Assembly: GCA_000430305.1 (NCBI GenBank)
Contig: ASZZ01000004.1
Location: 1 to 64,000 of the forward strand
Direction: 5' to 3'
Length of the DNA stretch: 64,000 nucleotides
Source: Streptococcus mitis 17/34
Lineage (GTDB): Bacteria; Bacillota; Bacilli; Lactobacillales; Streptococcaceae
A program made the translations under genes and the position numbers. The notes below the pieces were generated by a model that saw only the letters and a program-made list of their open reading frames with translations, was not told the DNA's origin and made no database searches. Shown here in pieces: positions 1 through 10,749 of this stretch (positions are counted from its first letter, which is position 1; every line of letters begins with the position of its first letter).

Positions 1-857
1 TGATAAAATCGCTTATCACTCAGTTTACGGCTATCCTGTTGAATGAGTTTCCAGTAGCGCTTGATAGCCTTATATTCATGAGATTTTCGCTCAAATTGCT
101 TCATGATTTGGACACGAACACGACTCATAGCACGGCTAAGATGTTGTACAATGTGGAAGCGATCTAGAACGATTTTGGCATACGGAAAAAGATGTTTAGC
201 CAAGTCATAGTAAGGACTAAACATATCCATCGTAATGATTTTCACCTGACAACGAACAGCTCGCTCGTAGTGCAGAAAGTGATTTCGGATGATAGCTTGT
301 GTTCTGCCTTCAAGAACAGTGATAATGTTAAGATTGTCAAAATTTTGCGCAATGAAGCTCATCTTTCCCTTAGTGAAGGCATACTCATCCCAAGACATAA
401 TCTCAGGGAGGTAAGAAAAATCAGACTTAAAACAGAAGTCATTGAGCTTACGGATGACAGTTGAAGTTGAAATGGCCAGCTGATGTGCAATATCGGTCAT
501 AGAAGTCTTTTCAATCAACTTTTGTGCAATCTTTTGGTTGATGATACGAGGGATTTGGTGATTCTTCTTGACGAGAGAAGTCTCAGCGACCATCATTTTA
601 GAGCAATGATAGCACTTGAAACGACGTTTTCTAAGGAGGATTCTAGTAGGCATACCAGTCGTTTCAAGATAAGGAATCTTAGACGGTTTTTGAAAGTCAT
701 ATTTCTTCATTAGACTTCCGCAAACAGGACAATATGGAGTCTCATAATCCAATTTAGCGATGATTTCTTTATGTGTGTCCCTATTAATAACATCCATAAT
801 TTGGATATTGGGGTCTTTGATATCGAGTAGTTTTGTGATAAAATATAATTGTTCCAT
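1..857 (-). CDS. ISL3-family transposase (IS1167-like), cut by window edge
   Basis: The minus-strand frame is open from an ATG at 857-855 to the left edge of the window, giving 285 codons without a stop. The N-terminal region has two CxxC pairs (CPVC near residue 42 and CYHC near residue 80), the zinc-finger-like start of ISL3 transposases. It is followed by a helix-turn-helix-like stretch (DIAHQLAISTSTVIRKL) and the start of the DDE domain (SWDEYAF, ITMDMFSPY, DRFHIVQH). The order matches ISL3 transposases such as pneumococcal IS1167. The visible part has no frameshift, so the element may be active; the C-terminal third lies outside the window. Confidence 0.88.
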   Translation of the reverse strand, partial: MEQLYFITKLLDIKDPNIQIMDVINRDTHKEIIAKLDYETPYCPVCGSLMKKYDFQKPSKIPYLETTGMPTRILLRKRRFKCYHCSKMMVAETSLVKKNHQIPRIINQKIAQKLIEKTSMTDIAHQLAISTSTVIRKLNDFCFKSDFSYLPEIMSWDEYAFTKGKMSFIAQNFDNLNIITVLEGRTQAIIRNHFLHYERAVRCQVKIITMDMFSPYYDLAKHLFPYAKIVLDRFHIVQHLSRAMSRVRVQIMKQFERKSHEYKAIKRYWKLIQQDSRKLSDKRFY

Positions 858-990
858 ATGATTCTTTCTAATGATGGTTTGGTTGCTTTTCATTATAGAT
901 CTTATGGGACTTTTTTTCTACACCAAAATAGTCTCTATAATATCCATAGGGGATTTACCCACTACAGAAATTATAGAGCTTCTTTGTCAA
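858..990. mobile_element. Non-coding end of the ISL3-type element
   Basis: This stretch between the transposase start and the RUP-like repeat has no reading frame of note. It should hold the element's promoter and terminal inverted repeat. The text ending near 990 (GAGCTTCTTTGTCAA) resembles the GGCTCTTTGTCAA-type ends of ISL3 elements with two extra bases. The other end is outside the window, so the boundary is not proven. Confidence 0.45.
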
Positions 991-991
991 C

Positions 992-1100
992 TATAGTAGA
1001 TTGAAATAAGATATGAACAAATCGATTAGGAAAATCAAATTAAATTCTAGAAATGATTTAGCAGTCACTATGTAATAATCTAACTTCAATCAACTACATA
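992..1100. repeat. RUP-like miniature inverted-repeat element
   Basis: A block of about 109 bp begins TATAGTAGATTGAAATAAG and ends CTAACTTCAATCAACTACATA. The reverse complement of the end matches the start imperfectly, giving terminal inverted repeats. RUP elements of pneumococcus are about 107 bp, begin with the same TATAGTAGATTGAAA text and are thought to be moved by IS630-Spn1 transposase. It sits between an IS end and birA. Assignment rests on recalled consensus. Confidence 0.6.
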
Positions 1101-1131
1101 TTGTCGATTTTATGGTTGTGCTTGTTTATTA

Positions 1132-2067
1132 CTACTTCCAACTCTTTAGTGAAATTTCTCCGCTATTTAGCCAGATTTCTTTTCCGTTATCACATTGAAC
1201 TAAAAGTTTTCCACTTTCAGAGATATCTTTAGCAAGTCCTTTGTAGTCTTTTTGATCTAGTGTAAAAGTCACTTCTTTTCCTAGAACGAAGGACTGTTTT
1301 TTGTATAGGTATAATAGCTCTTCTGCTGGTGTTTCGAAGAAAGCACGCCAAATCTCTATGATTAATTCATTTCTTGTTATAGGTGCTGGCACTTTAAATA
1401 AACTAGCAGCTTTTTCTTTTAATTCTTGAGGGAAGTCTTTGATAGCAAAGTTGATTCCTACTCCAATAATGATATCTGTGACTAAGCCTGTTTCTACAGA
1501 GGTCATTGCCTCAGTTAGGATTCCTCCAATTTTATGATTTTTGAGGTAGATATCGTTGACCCATTTTATGTCGACATCTATTAAAGTTAGGTTTTTGATG
1601 GCTTTATAGATAGCTCCAGCTACAAGTAGTGTGTAGGATGGTAATTTATCATAGGGGAGATTTGGTTTAAGATGGAGGGTCATATAAATGCCACCTTGTG
1701 GGGAGTAGAAAGAACGTTGAAAACGGCCTCGGCCAGCTGTTTGATGGGAAGCTAGATAGAGGGTGTTTGCTTCATGCCCTAAATCAATTGCTTCTTTTGC
1801 ATCCAGTTGTGTTGATCTTGTTTCGGGTTTAAAACTGACTTTAATTGGAAGATTTTCTTCTAAAAGCTCTGGAAGAATAAGGTCTCCATTCACTAGTTTA
1901 TATCCTTTGTTTTTGATACTATCAATTTCAATGCCTTCTTGTTCTAATCGCTTGATGGCTTTCCAAATCGATGTTCGACTGAGGGATAGTTCTTCTGCAA
2001 TCTTTTCTCCGCTGATATAATCGGTTTCTTTTGCTATAATTTGGTAGACGGCTTGGTAGGATTTCAT
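1132..2067 (-). CDS. birA: Biotin-protein ligase / biotin operon repressor BirA
   Basis: A 311-residue bifunctional biotin ligase. Residues 1-60 form a winged helix (ISGEKIAEELSLSRTSIWKA), so it is the regulatory class. The catalytic domain has the GRGR motif near residue 113, KWVNDIYL near 168 and the biotin-contacting GGILTEA near 181. A C-terminal SH3-like domain follows. It makes biotinyl-AMP and attaches biotin to carrier proteins such as acetyl-CoA carboxylase BCCP; with the HTH it can repress biotin uptake genes. The ATG start is preceded by a good AAGGAAA site. It is transcribed alone, toward the IS end. Confidence 0.93.
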   Translation of the reverse strand: MKSYQAVYQIIAKETDYISGEKIAEELSLSRTSIWKAIKRLEQEGIEIDSIKNKGYKLVNGDLILPELLEENLPIKVSFKPETRSTQLDAKEAIDLGHEANTLYLASHQTAGRGRFQRSFYSPQGGIYMTLHLKPNLPYDKLPSYTLLVAGAIYKAIKNLTLIDVDIKWVNDIYLKNHKIGGILTEAMTSVETGLVTDIIIGVGINFAIKDFPQELKEKAASLFKVPAPITRNELIIEIWRAFFETPAEELLYLYKKQSFVLGKEVTFTLDQKDYKGLAKDISESGKLLVQCDNGKEIWLNSGEISLKSWK

Positions 2068-2350
2068 AGTGTTTCCTTTCTTTAGGAATTGTAAATGATT
2101 TAAATATAGTTTGTATAGTTGCTTCTAATCTTTATTTTATTACTACTATTTTAACATATGCCTAGTATTTTCGGCACGATTTTTTAGAGTGAATCTAGTC
2201 ATTAAGATTGAGTTATGAAATCTCAGTATTTTTGCTCGCTTTTTTACCCAGGGAAGCGTTTCCTTTGTTTTCAAATTGCTAAAAAAGTGGTACAATATAG
2301 GATAGCTTACTATTATCTGAATCAATTGATTTGGAGAGAAAGGATTCATT

Positions 2351-3544
2351 TTGAAATCAATAGGCTTTATTGAAAAGCTGAAAGGGTTGTCTAGTAAAGA
2401 GCTGATTTTATTGGGAATTATCCTGAGTATCTTTTTACCCTTTTATCTTTTTGTAGTTGTATTCTGTTTATATATTATCAGTTTGATTTTTACAGGAGAC
2501 ATGAAAAGTATTCTTCAGAAAATGGGGGAGCATCCGATGCTGCTTCTTTTTCTTGGCTATAGTACTGTTATATCCGTTTTTGCACAAAATTGGATGGGAG
2601 TTGTAGCTTCAGTAGGAATGTTTCTATTTACTGTTTTCTTTTTGCACTATCAGTCGATTTTATCACATAAATTCTTTCGCTTGATTTTGCAGCTCGTCTT
2701 GTTTGGTAGCGTATTGTCAGCTGCTTTTGCGAGTTTAGAACATTTCCAAATTGTGAAGAAATTTAACTATGCTTTTCTTTCACCCAATATGCAGGTGTGG
2801 CATCAGAATCGTGCAGAAGTGACCTTCTTTAATCCTAATTATTATGGAATTATTTGTTGTTTCTGTATCATGATTGCTTTCTATCTGTTTACAACGACCA
2901 AGTTGAATTGGTTGAAAGTATTCTGTGTGTTTGCAGGCTTTGTTAATCTCTTTGGATTGAACTTTACTCAAAATCGAACCGCCTTTCCTGCTATTATCGC
3001 TGGAGCAATCATCTATCTCTTTACGACCATTAAAAACTGGAAGGCCTTTTGGCTTAGTATTGGGGTCTTCGCGATCGGCTTGAGTTTCCTCTTTTCTAGT
3101 GATTTGGGAGTTCGGATGGGGACTTTAGATTCTTCTATGGAAGAACGTATTTCTATCTGGGATGCAGGGATGGCCTTGTTTAAGCAAAATCCTTTTTGGG
3201 GTGAGGGGCCATTGACCTATATGCACTCTTATCCTCGGATAAATGCTCCTTATCATGAACACGCTCACAGTCTGTATATTGACACGATTCTGAGTTACGG
3301 AATTGTGGGGACTATTTTATTAGTTTTGTCTTCTGTTGCTCCTATTCGCTTGATGATGGATATGAGTCAGGAGTCGGGTAAACGTCCGATTATCGGTCTT
3401 TATCTGTCTTTCCTTACAGTGGTTGCTGTGCACGGAATTTTTGACTTGGCCCTCTTCTGGATTCAATCCGGTTTCATTTTCTTACTAGTTATGTGCAGTA
3501 TTCTGTTGGAACATCGAACTTTGGTATCGGACATGACGGATTAA
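2351..3544 (+). CDS. O-antigen ligase / Wzy-like polytopic membrane protein
   Basis: A 397-residue protein of about ten to twelve membrane helices. Two features mark the Wzy_C (O-antigen ligase/polymerase) family: an arginine after a helix in the motif TQNRTAF (about residue 205) and an extracellular loop with ERISIWDAG, NPFWGEGP and a histidine-rich EHAHSLY segment. These proteins transfer or polymerise lipid-linked glycans. The start is TTG at 2351 with a GAGAAAGGA site ten bases upstream; no in-frame ATG fits better. It stands alone, so its glycan is unknown, although the window also carries a glycan-initiating transferase at 27.3 kb. Confidence 0.8.
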   Translation: MKSIGFIEKLKGLSSKELILLGIILSIFLPFYLFVVVFCLYIISLIFTGDMKSILQKMGEHPMLLLFLGYSTVISVFAQNWMGVVASVGMFLFTVFFLHYQSILSHKFFRLILQLVLFGSVLSAAFASLEHFQIVKKFNYAFLSPNMQVWHQNRAEVTFFNPNYYGIICCFCIMIAFYLFTTTKLNWLKVFCVFAGFVNLFGLNFTQNRTAFPAIIAGAIIYLFTTIKNWKAFWLSIGVFAIGLSFLFSSDLGVRMGTLDSSMEERISIWDAGMALFKQNPFWGEGPLTYMHSYPRINAPYHEHAHSLYIDTILSYGIVGTILLVLSSVAPIRLMMDMSQESGKRPIIGLYLSFLTVVAVHGIFDLALFWIQSGFIFLLVMCSILLEHRTLVSDMTD

Positions 3545-3552
3545 GTATATAA

Positions 3553-3590
3553 GATTACAATCTTCTACCTTGTGTAGGAGATTTTTTACT
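3553..3590 (+). terminator. Rho-independent terminator after the Wzy-like gene
   Basis: The hairpin AATCTTCTAC / GTAGGAGATT with a five-base loop is followed by a run of T. It separates the membrane protein gene from the MarR operon. Confidence 0.8.
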
Positions 3591-3602
3591 GGGAAAAAAT
3601 AT

Positions 3603-3672
3603 TTCTAAATCGAAATAGTTGACAGTTGGAACGATGAGTGTTACAATTGTTTTATTCTTTTCGATATCGAAA
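3603..3672 (+). promoter_or_regulatory. Promoter and palindromic operator of the MarR operon
   Basis: TTGACA (3619-3624) and TACAAT (3642-3647) are spaced by exactly 17 bp, a near-consensus SigA promoter. A perfect 14-bp palindrome TTTCGATATCGAAA lies at 3659-3672, just downstream of the -10 box. A related half-site (TAAATCGAAA) lies directly upstream of the -35 box. The placement suggests autorepression by the MarR protein encoded at 3688. Confidence 0.72.
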
Positions 3673-3687
3673 TAAATTGGAGGTGTT

Positions 3688-4131
3688 ATGAAGGATAGTC
3701 ATTTGCTAGCCCATCATATTCGTTTGTTGAATGGGCGAATTTTTCAAAAGTTACTGAGCCAAGATCCGGAGGCTCTTTATCGGAGTGAGCAGGGAAAAAT
3801 TTTAGAGGTTTTATGGAATAGTGAAACTGGCTGTGCAACTGCGACAGATATTGCTTTGGCGACTGGGCTTGCTAATAATACGCTGACGACTATGATAAAA
3901 AAGCTAGAGGAACAAAAGCTTGTAACCGTTAGTCCGTGTGGAAAAGACAAGCGTAAGAAGTATTTAGTTTTAACGGAGTTAGGCAAGTCCCAGAAAGAAG
4001 TGGGGCAACGTGTCAGTCAGAAATTGGATACGATCTTTTACAAAGGATTTTCAGAGGAAGAAATTTGTCAGTTTGAAGCCTTTCAAGAAAGAATTTTGGC
4101 TAATCTGAAAGAGAAGGAAAATGAGATTTAA
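3688..4131 (+). CDS. MarR-family transcriptional regulator
   Basis: A 147-residue winged-helix regulator. The recognition helix region reads TATDIALATGLANNTLTTMI (about residues 50-69) and the wing contains the charged CGKDKRKKYLVLTELG, typical of MarR. It is first in a run that continues through the SnoaL-like protein and the betaine/choline importer, with only 3 bp to the next gene. A palindrome between its -10 box and start codon is a likely operator, so it probably controls its own operon. The inducer is not visible. Confidence 0.87.
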   Translation: MKDSHLLAHHIRLLNGRIFQKLLSQDPEALYRSEQGKILEVLWNSETGCATATDIALATGLANNTLTTMIKKLEEQKLVTVSPCGKDKRKKYLVLTELGKSQKEVGQRVSQKLDTIFYKGFSEEEICQFEAFQERILANLKEKENEI

Positions 4132-4134
4132 ATC

Positions 4135-4899
4135 ATGTCACAACAAGTGAAAAATTCTCACAACCTATATATTCATGCTATTCAAGATGGACGAGTTGCT
4201 GAGGCTCAGGCCCAGTCTGTAGGGGATACTTATATCCAACATTCGACAGATGTGCCTGACGGAAAAGAAGGTTTTGCGGCCTTCTTTGCAAATTTCTTCG
4301 AGAGTCATCCGGAGCGTCAGATGAAGATTGTCCGCACTATTGAGGATGGCAATCTGGTCTTTGTTCATGTTCATCAATATCTGAATGGTGGGGAAGCACA
4401 ATGGGTGACGACAGATACTTTCCGTGCAGATGAGAATGGACGTATTGTGGAGCATTGGGATGTCATTGACTACTATCGTGTTCCTGAAAATGGCCAATTA
4501 GACCAGATTTTTGGAGATTTTGAGATCACGGATTTGGATAAGACAGTAGCAAATAAAAAGTTAGTTCGCCGTTTCTTGACAGAAATTTTCCAAAATGGGG
4601 AACTGGAGCAGTGGAGTGATTATGTGGCAGACGATTTGATTCAGCATAATCATGAGATTGGCCAAGGAAGTGCTGCTTATAAAAACTATGTGGCTGAACA
4701 TGGTGTCACTTTCGACTTTGTTTTCCAGCTTTTGGGACAAGGAAACTACGTGGTTAGCTATGGTCAGACTCAGATTGACGGAGTTGCCTATGCCCAGTAC
4801 GATATCTTCCGTCTAGACAATGGGAAAATTGTGGAGCATTGGGACAATAAGGAAGTTATGCCTAAGGTAGAAGACTTGACCAATCGAGGGAAGTTTTAA
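4135..4899 (+). CDS. Double SnoaL-like (NTF2-fold) protein
   Basis: A 254-residue protein made of two similar halves. Each half begins with a helix and an acidic-histidine strand (TYIQHSTDVPDGK in half one, DLIQHNHEIGQGS in half two). Each half ends with an EHWD motif (EHWDVIDYY and EHWDNKEVM). This is the SnoaL-like/ester cyclase NTF2 fold, duplicated within one chain. The family includes small-molecule isomerases, hydrolases and ligand-binding proteins; the substrate here is unknown. It is translationally close to the MarR gene and 14 bp ahead of the importer ATPase. Confidence 0.72.
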   Translation: MSQQVKNSHNLYIHAIQDGRVAEAQAQSVGDTYIQHSTDVPDGKEGFAAFFANFFESHPERQMKIVRTIEDGNLVFVHVHQYLNGGEAQWVTTDTFRADENGRIVEHWDVIDYYRVPENGQLDQIFGDFEITDLDKTVANKKLVRRFLTEIFQNGELEQWSDYVADDLIQHNHEIGQGSAAYKNYVAEHGVTFDFVFQLLGQGNYVVSYGQTQIDGVAYAQYDIFRLDNGKIVEHWDNKEVMPKVEDLTNRGKF

Positions 4900-4913
4900 A
4901 ATGAGGACAAAGA

Positions 4914-7153
<2,240 letters not shown>

Positions 7154-7198
7154 TTTGAAAAGCTAAACTCAACTTGGTTAAACGACTATATAGAATAA

Positions 7199-7228
7199 CG
7201 CTCAGACAATGTTGTCTGGGCTTTTTTG
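7199..7228 (+). terminator. Terminator of the MarR-importer operon
   Basis: The hairpin GCTCAGACAA / TTGTCTGGGC with a two-base loop is followed by six T residues. Confidence 0.85.
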
Positions 7229-7490
7229 GTGTCAGAATTAATGATTTTCATTTTTAAATGGAAAATAAGAGGAAATTTTTAGGATTTTCTAAAATTTTAC
7301 TGTAAATACACTTGACTATTCACAAAATAGGTGTATAATGTGTTGTGAACTACTTAACAAATAAAGATTTCCAGCTCATGTCGACTAAGGATGGAAATCT
7401 TGTGTATAGACAGTTCAGTAGATATATAATAGAGCGTTGCGTCCGAAAGTCTATCCAGACACGGCTCTTTAAAAACAAAAGGAGAAGATT
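7229..7490 (+). promoter_or_regulatory. Promoter and structured leader before the ECF cluster
   Basis: TTGACT (7312-7317) and TATAAT (7334-7339) are spaced by 16 bp. The leader of about 145 nt contains a perfect 10-bp hairpin (AAGATTTCCA 7364-7373 with TGGAAATCTT 7392-7401). This is enclosed by a second helix (TGAACT 7346-7351 with AGTTCA 7412-7417). A third structure, AGAGC...GCTCT, lies just before the ribosome binding site. The nesting suggests a riboswitch or attenuator. I do not recognise its class. It could be the old pnuC leader left upstream of the insertion, or it could have arrived with the ECF genes. Confidence 0.6.
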
Positions 7491-8092
7491 ATGAAAACAG
7501 AACCGATTCATCGTACCAGTATGTGGAAATTTAAGTTAAGTGCTGCCACCATGACTTTGATTCCCGCTGCCGTGGGGATTAACTATGTTGCCAAAGCCTT
7601 GGCGGAGGGGTTAAAGTTGCCCGTTTGGCTGGGGTCCTTGGGAACCTTTCTTACCAGCATGTTGCTGGGCCGGTTGCCGGTGCCATTAGTGGTTTCATCA
7701 ACAACGTGATTTATGGGCTGACCTTATCGCCAATTTCAACCGTGTATGCGATTACCAGCATCGGAATTGGGATTGCTGTCGGAGTTTTGCACGCCAATGG
7801 GTGGTTCTCGTCAGCGCGACGAGTATTTGTTTCTGCTATTATTATTGCCATCGTTTCAGCTGTCATTTCAACGCCACTCAACGTCATCTTTTGGGGTGGT
7901 CAGACCGGTATCGCTTGGGGTGACTCATTGTTTGCGGTAATGGTCGCCAATCATGCACCAGTGTGGCTGGCCTCATTTACCGATGAGTTTATCTTGGATA
8001 TTTTGGATAAAGTCTGCGTGGCCTACCTGTCATTCTTCATCTATCGTCAGCTGCCGAAGCGGATGGTGCACTTCTTTAGCGATGATAAATGA
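7491..8092 (+). pseudogene. ECF transporter S component, frameshifted
   Basis: A predicted six-helix membrane protein of about 200 residues. The glycine-rich stretch AGPVAGAISGFINNVIYG is typical of ECF substrate-binding (S) components. The frame breaks at about 7664: one missing G in TTG(G)CTGGGCC explains it and fuses the two parts. It is followed within 4 bp by EcfT and then two ATPases, a dedicated (group I style) ECF cassette. The substrate is not evident; vitamins, metals or nucleobases are possible. Codon use is clearly GC-richer than the flanking genes. Confidence 0.72.
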
Positions 8093-8883
8093 TGACTGAT
8101 AAAACATTAATTTCTGGAGCGCCACGGGTCAAGCTCAAGTGGTACCAGGTGATCGATCCGATTACTAAGCTCTTGTTCATCTTGGACATGACGTTGTTGA
8201 GCTTTGCCAGTATGAATTTATTGCTTCAGGCCGGATTAATTCTTGTCGCAACACTGTTATTGTTATTTTCCAAATTGAGTTCTACCACCTTTAAGGCGCT
8301 GGGATTCAGCCTGTTTCTGATTTGTACCATGCTGATCATCCAAGGGTTATTTTACAGTCGGAATCAAACTGTGCTGTTTTCTGTGCTTGGGGTGTCGTTC
8401 TACAAAGAAGGCCTGATTTACGCCACCACTCTGGGTTGTCGAGTATTGGTGATTATTTTGACCAGTGGCTTTTTTATGGTCACCACGAGTATTTCAGAAA
8501 ACGCGGCCTATTTGGAACTGTCCGGATTGTCTTATAAAACCGTCTACGTTCTGATGTCGGTGTGTTATATTTTGCCGGAAATGATGCGCAATATGCGGAA
8601 AATCCAGCATGCACAAAAAGTTCGCGGAACGAATCCGCAAAAAACGTTGATTCAGAAATTAAAGTCAGTCCTGCCAGTTCTAATTCCATTGGTGATTAAG
8701 ACCTTGGATCAATCGATGACGCGGTCGATTTCTCTCCAACTGAGAGGTTTTGATAATCTCAACCGGACTGTCAGAACCTCCCAGCGCGTGTATCGCCTGT
8801 CGCGGACGCTGCACATTGGTCTGACTGGATTGGCAATTTTATTGATTGGGTGGAAGATATGGACGAAGATAAACGGATTGTAA
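8089..8883 (+). CDS. ECF transporter transmembrane component (EcfT)
   Basis: A 264-residue protein with four to six hydrophobic segments and, in the cytosolic region, the two short coupling motifs of EcfT proteins: AQKVRG (about residue 180) and LQLRGF (about 218). These dock onto the grooves of the two ATPases. It overlaps the S component by 4 bp and the first ATPase by 34 bp. Base composition is foreign to the surroundings. Confidence 0.85.
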   Translation: MMTDKTLISGAPRVKLKWYQVIDPITKLLFILDMTLLSFASMNLLLQAGLILVATLLLLFSKLSSTTFKALGFSLFLICTMLIIQGLFYSRNQTVLFSVLGVSFYKEGLIYATTLGCRVLVIILTSGFFMVTTSISENAAYLELSGLSYKTVYVLMSVCYILPEMMRNMRKIQHAQKVRGTNPQKTLIQKLKSVLPVLIPLVIKTLDQSMTRSISLQLRGFDNLNRTVRTSQRVYRLSRTLHIGLTGLAILLIGWKIWTKINGL

Positions 8884-9695
8884 TTGAAAATTTGACCACC
8901 CGTTATCCGGGTACTGAGCAACCACAACTGCGTCAGATTAACGCGGAGGTTCATACCGGCCAGGTGGTTGGGATTATCGGGAATAGCCACTCCGGCAAAT
9001 CGACTTTGTGCCGTGTGCTGGCAGGGGTCATTCCCAAAATTGTGTCTGCTGAGATTGAGGGCGATTGGCACATGTTTGGCCAGCGAGTGTCCGACAATTG
9101 GCCCGTTTATAATGCCATGAATGGAGTTGTACTGCAAAATCCAGCTGGCCAACTAAGCGGGTTGGCAGACACGGTTGCCGATGAAATCGCCTTTGACTTG
9201 ATTAATCAGGGAATGGCTGAAGGACTGATTCAAAAACGGGTTGAAGAAGTTGCCACGCAAATGGGGCTGATTGAACAGCTGAATTTGCGTCCCGAGAGCC
9301 TTTCCGGTGGTCAGAGCCAGCGGTTGGCAATTGCCACGGCGATTGCGGCTAATCCGGCTGTTTTGATTATGGATGATCCGACCAGTGAGATGGATCCCCT
9401 TGGCCGCCGGCAATTTTTCCAATGGCTGGCCCAAGTCAAAGAGACGACTGTCTTCATTGTCACCAGTGAAATTGACGATTTGTGCGAAGTCGCCGACGTT
9501 GTGTGGGTGCTGCACGAGGGTCAAATGGTAGCCCAGGGCAGGCCGGGTGAGGTGTTTAATCATTTGGCAGCTGATTGGCAGATTCCAGCCCCGACAATCC
9601 AGCAGCTTGCTCAAAAAATGGATTGGCACTTGGCTGATGGCCGGTATCCGGTGAATTACGCTGATCTGAAGGAGGTTCGTTATGTCCACAATTGA
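8850..9695 (+). CDS. ECF ATPase 1, canonical signature but degenerate Walker B and H-loop
   Basis: A 281-residue cobalt/ECF-type ABC ATPase. Walker A is GNSHSGKST, the Q-loop is VLQNPAGQLSG and the signature is LSGGQSQR. Walker B reads VLIMDDPTSEMD, with Asp where the catalytic Glu normally follows. The H-loop reads IVTSEID and lacks the conserved His. It can therefore donate a normal signature motif but probably cannot hydrolyse ATP in its own Walker site. The start could also be the ATG at 8859. It overlaps ecfT upstream and its partner ATPase downstream, implying a 1:1 complex. Confidence 0.85.
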   Translation: MEDMDEDKRIVIENLTTRYPGTEQPQLRQINAEVHTGQVVGIIGNSHSGKSTLCRVLAGVIPKIVSAEIEGDWHMFGQRVSDNWPVYNAMNGVVLQNPAGQLSGLADTVADEIAFDLINQGMAEGLIQKRVEEVATQMGLIEQLNLRPESLSGGQSQRLAIATAIAANPAVLIMDDPTSEMDPLGRRQFFQWLAQVKETTVFIVTSEIDDLCEVADVVWVLHEGQMVAQGRPGEVFNHLAADWQIPAPTIQQLAQKMDWHLADGRYPVNYADLKEVRYVHN

Positions 9696-10482
9696 ACTGA
9701 GCCACCTGACGTTCACTTATCCGGAACGGTCCTTTAGCTTGGATGTTGAAGACAAACACTTCGCCGATCCGATGGTGGCGATTGTCGGCCAAAATGGTGC
9801 CGGCAAATCAACTCTCTTCAAATTGTTGACGGGCTTGCTGACACCACAAACCGGTGTGATTAAGATTGATGGAGAAAATTTTAATGATCTTAAACCAGTC
9901 GAAAAGTTACTGAAGGTTGGGATTACTTTTCAGAATCCTGACGATCAGCTTTTCAACCCGACCGTTCAACGAGAGGTGGAGTGGAATGTAGCGCAGGTCA
10001 TGGATGACCACGACACGATTACGAGGCGGGCTTTAGCGGCTCTAAAAAGAGTTGGCTTGGATGATAAAACAGCTGAAAGTCCATATGACCTGTCATTGTC
10101 GGAACGCAAGCTGTTGAGCGTTGCCACAGTTTTGGCAGTGGATCCGGCGATTTATTTATTTGATGAGCCGATGATGTCGCTTGATTGGGAAAGCCGGCGC
10201 AAGTTGACCGCAATTTTCCATCAGTTGGCTGATTCGGGCCACCAAGTTGTGACCATCACCCATGACATGGATTGGGTCGCCGCCGAGTTTGAGTCGGTGT
10301 ATGTTATGGAACACGGGAAGTTTGGCTTCGCCGGCAGTCCACGGGAATTGTTCAGCAATCACGAACTTGTCCAGCGAGTGGGATTACTACCACCGCGGAT
10401 TATGGACATAGCGGAGTCGCTGGGTGATTCACAGACATATTTATCGGTTAATGATTATTACCAGAAAAATCGAGATGTATAG
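9682..10482 (+). CDS. ECF ATPase 2, canonical Walker B and H-loop but degenerate signature
   Basis: A 266-residue ECF ATPase, partner of the preceding gene (14-bp overlap, GGAGG site at 9670). Walker A is GQNGAGKST, the Q-loop is TFQNPDDQLF, Walker B is IYLFDEPMMSLD with its Glu, and the H-loop is TITHDMD. The signature, normally LSGGQ, is DLSLSERK. The defects are the mirror image of ATPase 1, so the dimer would have one working ATP site built from this Walker A/B and the partner's LSGGQ. Codon use is GC-rich, matching the cassette. Confidence 0.87.
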   Translation: MSTIELSHLTFTYPERSFSLDVEDKHFADPMVAIVGQNGAGKSTLFKLLTGLLTPQTGVIKIDGENFNDLKPVEKLLKVGITFQNPDDQLFNPTVQREVEWNVAQVMDDHDTITRRALAALKRVGLDDKTAESPYDLSLSERKLLSVATVLAVDPAIYLFDEPMMSLDWESRRKLTAIFHQLADSGHQVVTITHDMDWVAAEFESVYVMEHGKFGFAGSPRELFSNHELVQRVGLLPPRIMDIAESLGDSQTYLSVNDYYQKNRDV

Positions 10483-10487
10483 AAAAA

Positions 10488-10560
10488 ATCACCTCTGTGG
10501 GTTTTCCAGGTTGAAGGATTAACTTCAGCTTCTGGCAAGAACTCACATGGGTGACTTTTG
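10488..10560. terminator. Long composite hairpin at the end of the ECF cassette
   Basis: Nested inverted repeats form one hairpin of about 70 nt: an outer arm TCACCTCTGTGGGTT with AACTCACATGGGTGA, and an inner arm CCAG-TTGAAG with CTTCA-CTGG. A short T-run follows. It likely ends the ECF transcript and may also act on the opposite strand. Confidence 0.65.
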
Positions 10561-10563
10561 TGT

Positions 10564-10704
10564 TTAATAACGTTTCATGATCATCGGGTGCTTCTTCAGA
10601 TCACTCGGTTTGATTTTACTTTGTTTCATGGTCATAATCATATACCATTTCTTTTGGATTTTTTGTTTGACTAATACAAAATAGGTCTTCATAGGTCTTC
10701 GCAT
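10564..10704 (-). CDS. Small ORF, 46 residues, unknown
   Basis: ATG at 10704 to TAA at 10564 encodes a lysine- and methionine-rich peptide beginning MRRPMKTYFVLVKQKIQKKW. It carries no recognisable motif. It lies between the ECF terminator and the pnuC remnant and could be the tail of a gene truncated at the cassette junction, or chance. Codon use is AT-rich, unlike the ECF genes. Confidence 0.3.
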   Translation of the reverse strand: MRRPMKTYFVLVKQKIQKKWYMIMTMKQSKIKPSDLKKHPMIMKRY

Positions 10705-10749
10705 TTTTAGCGCCCATTAGGATCATCAGTATAATTTTCTGAATTAGGA

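Noticed and set aside
8709-9716. Long minus-strand frames opposite the ECF ATPases
   Set aside because: They mirror the ATPase genes on the other strand. GC-rich DNA has few stops, so long shadow frames are expected.
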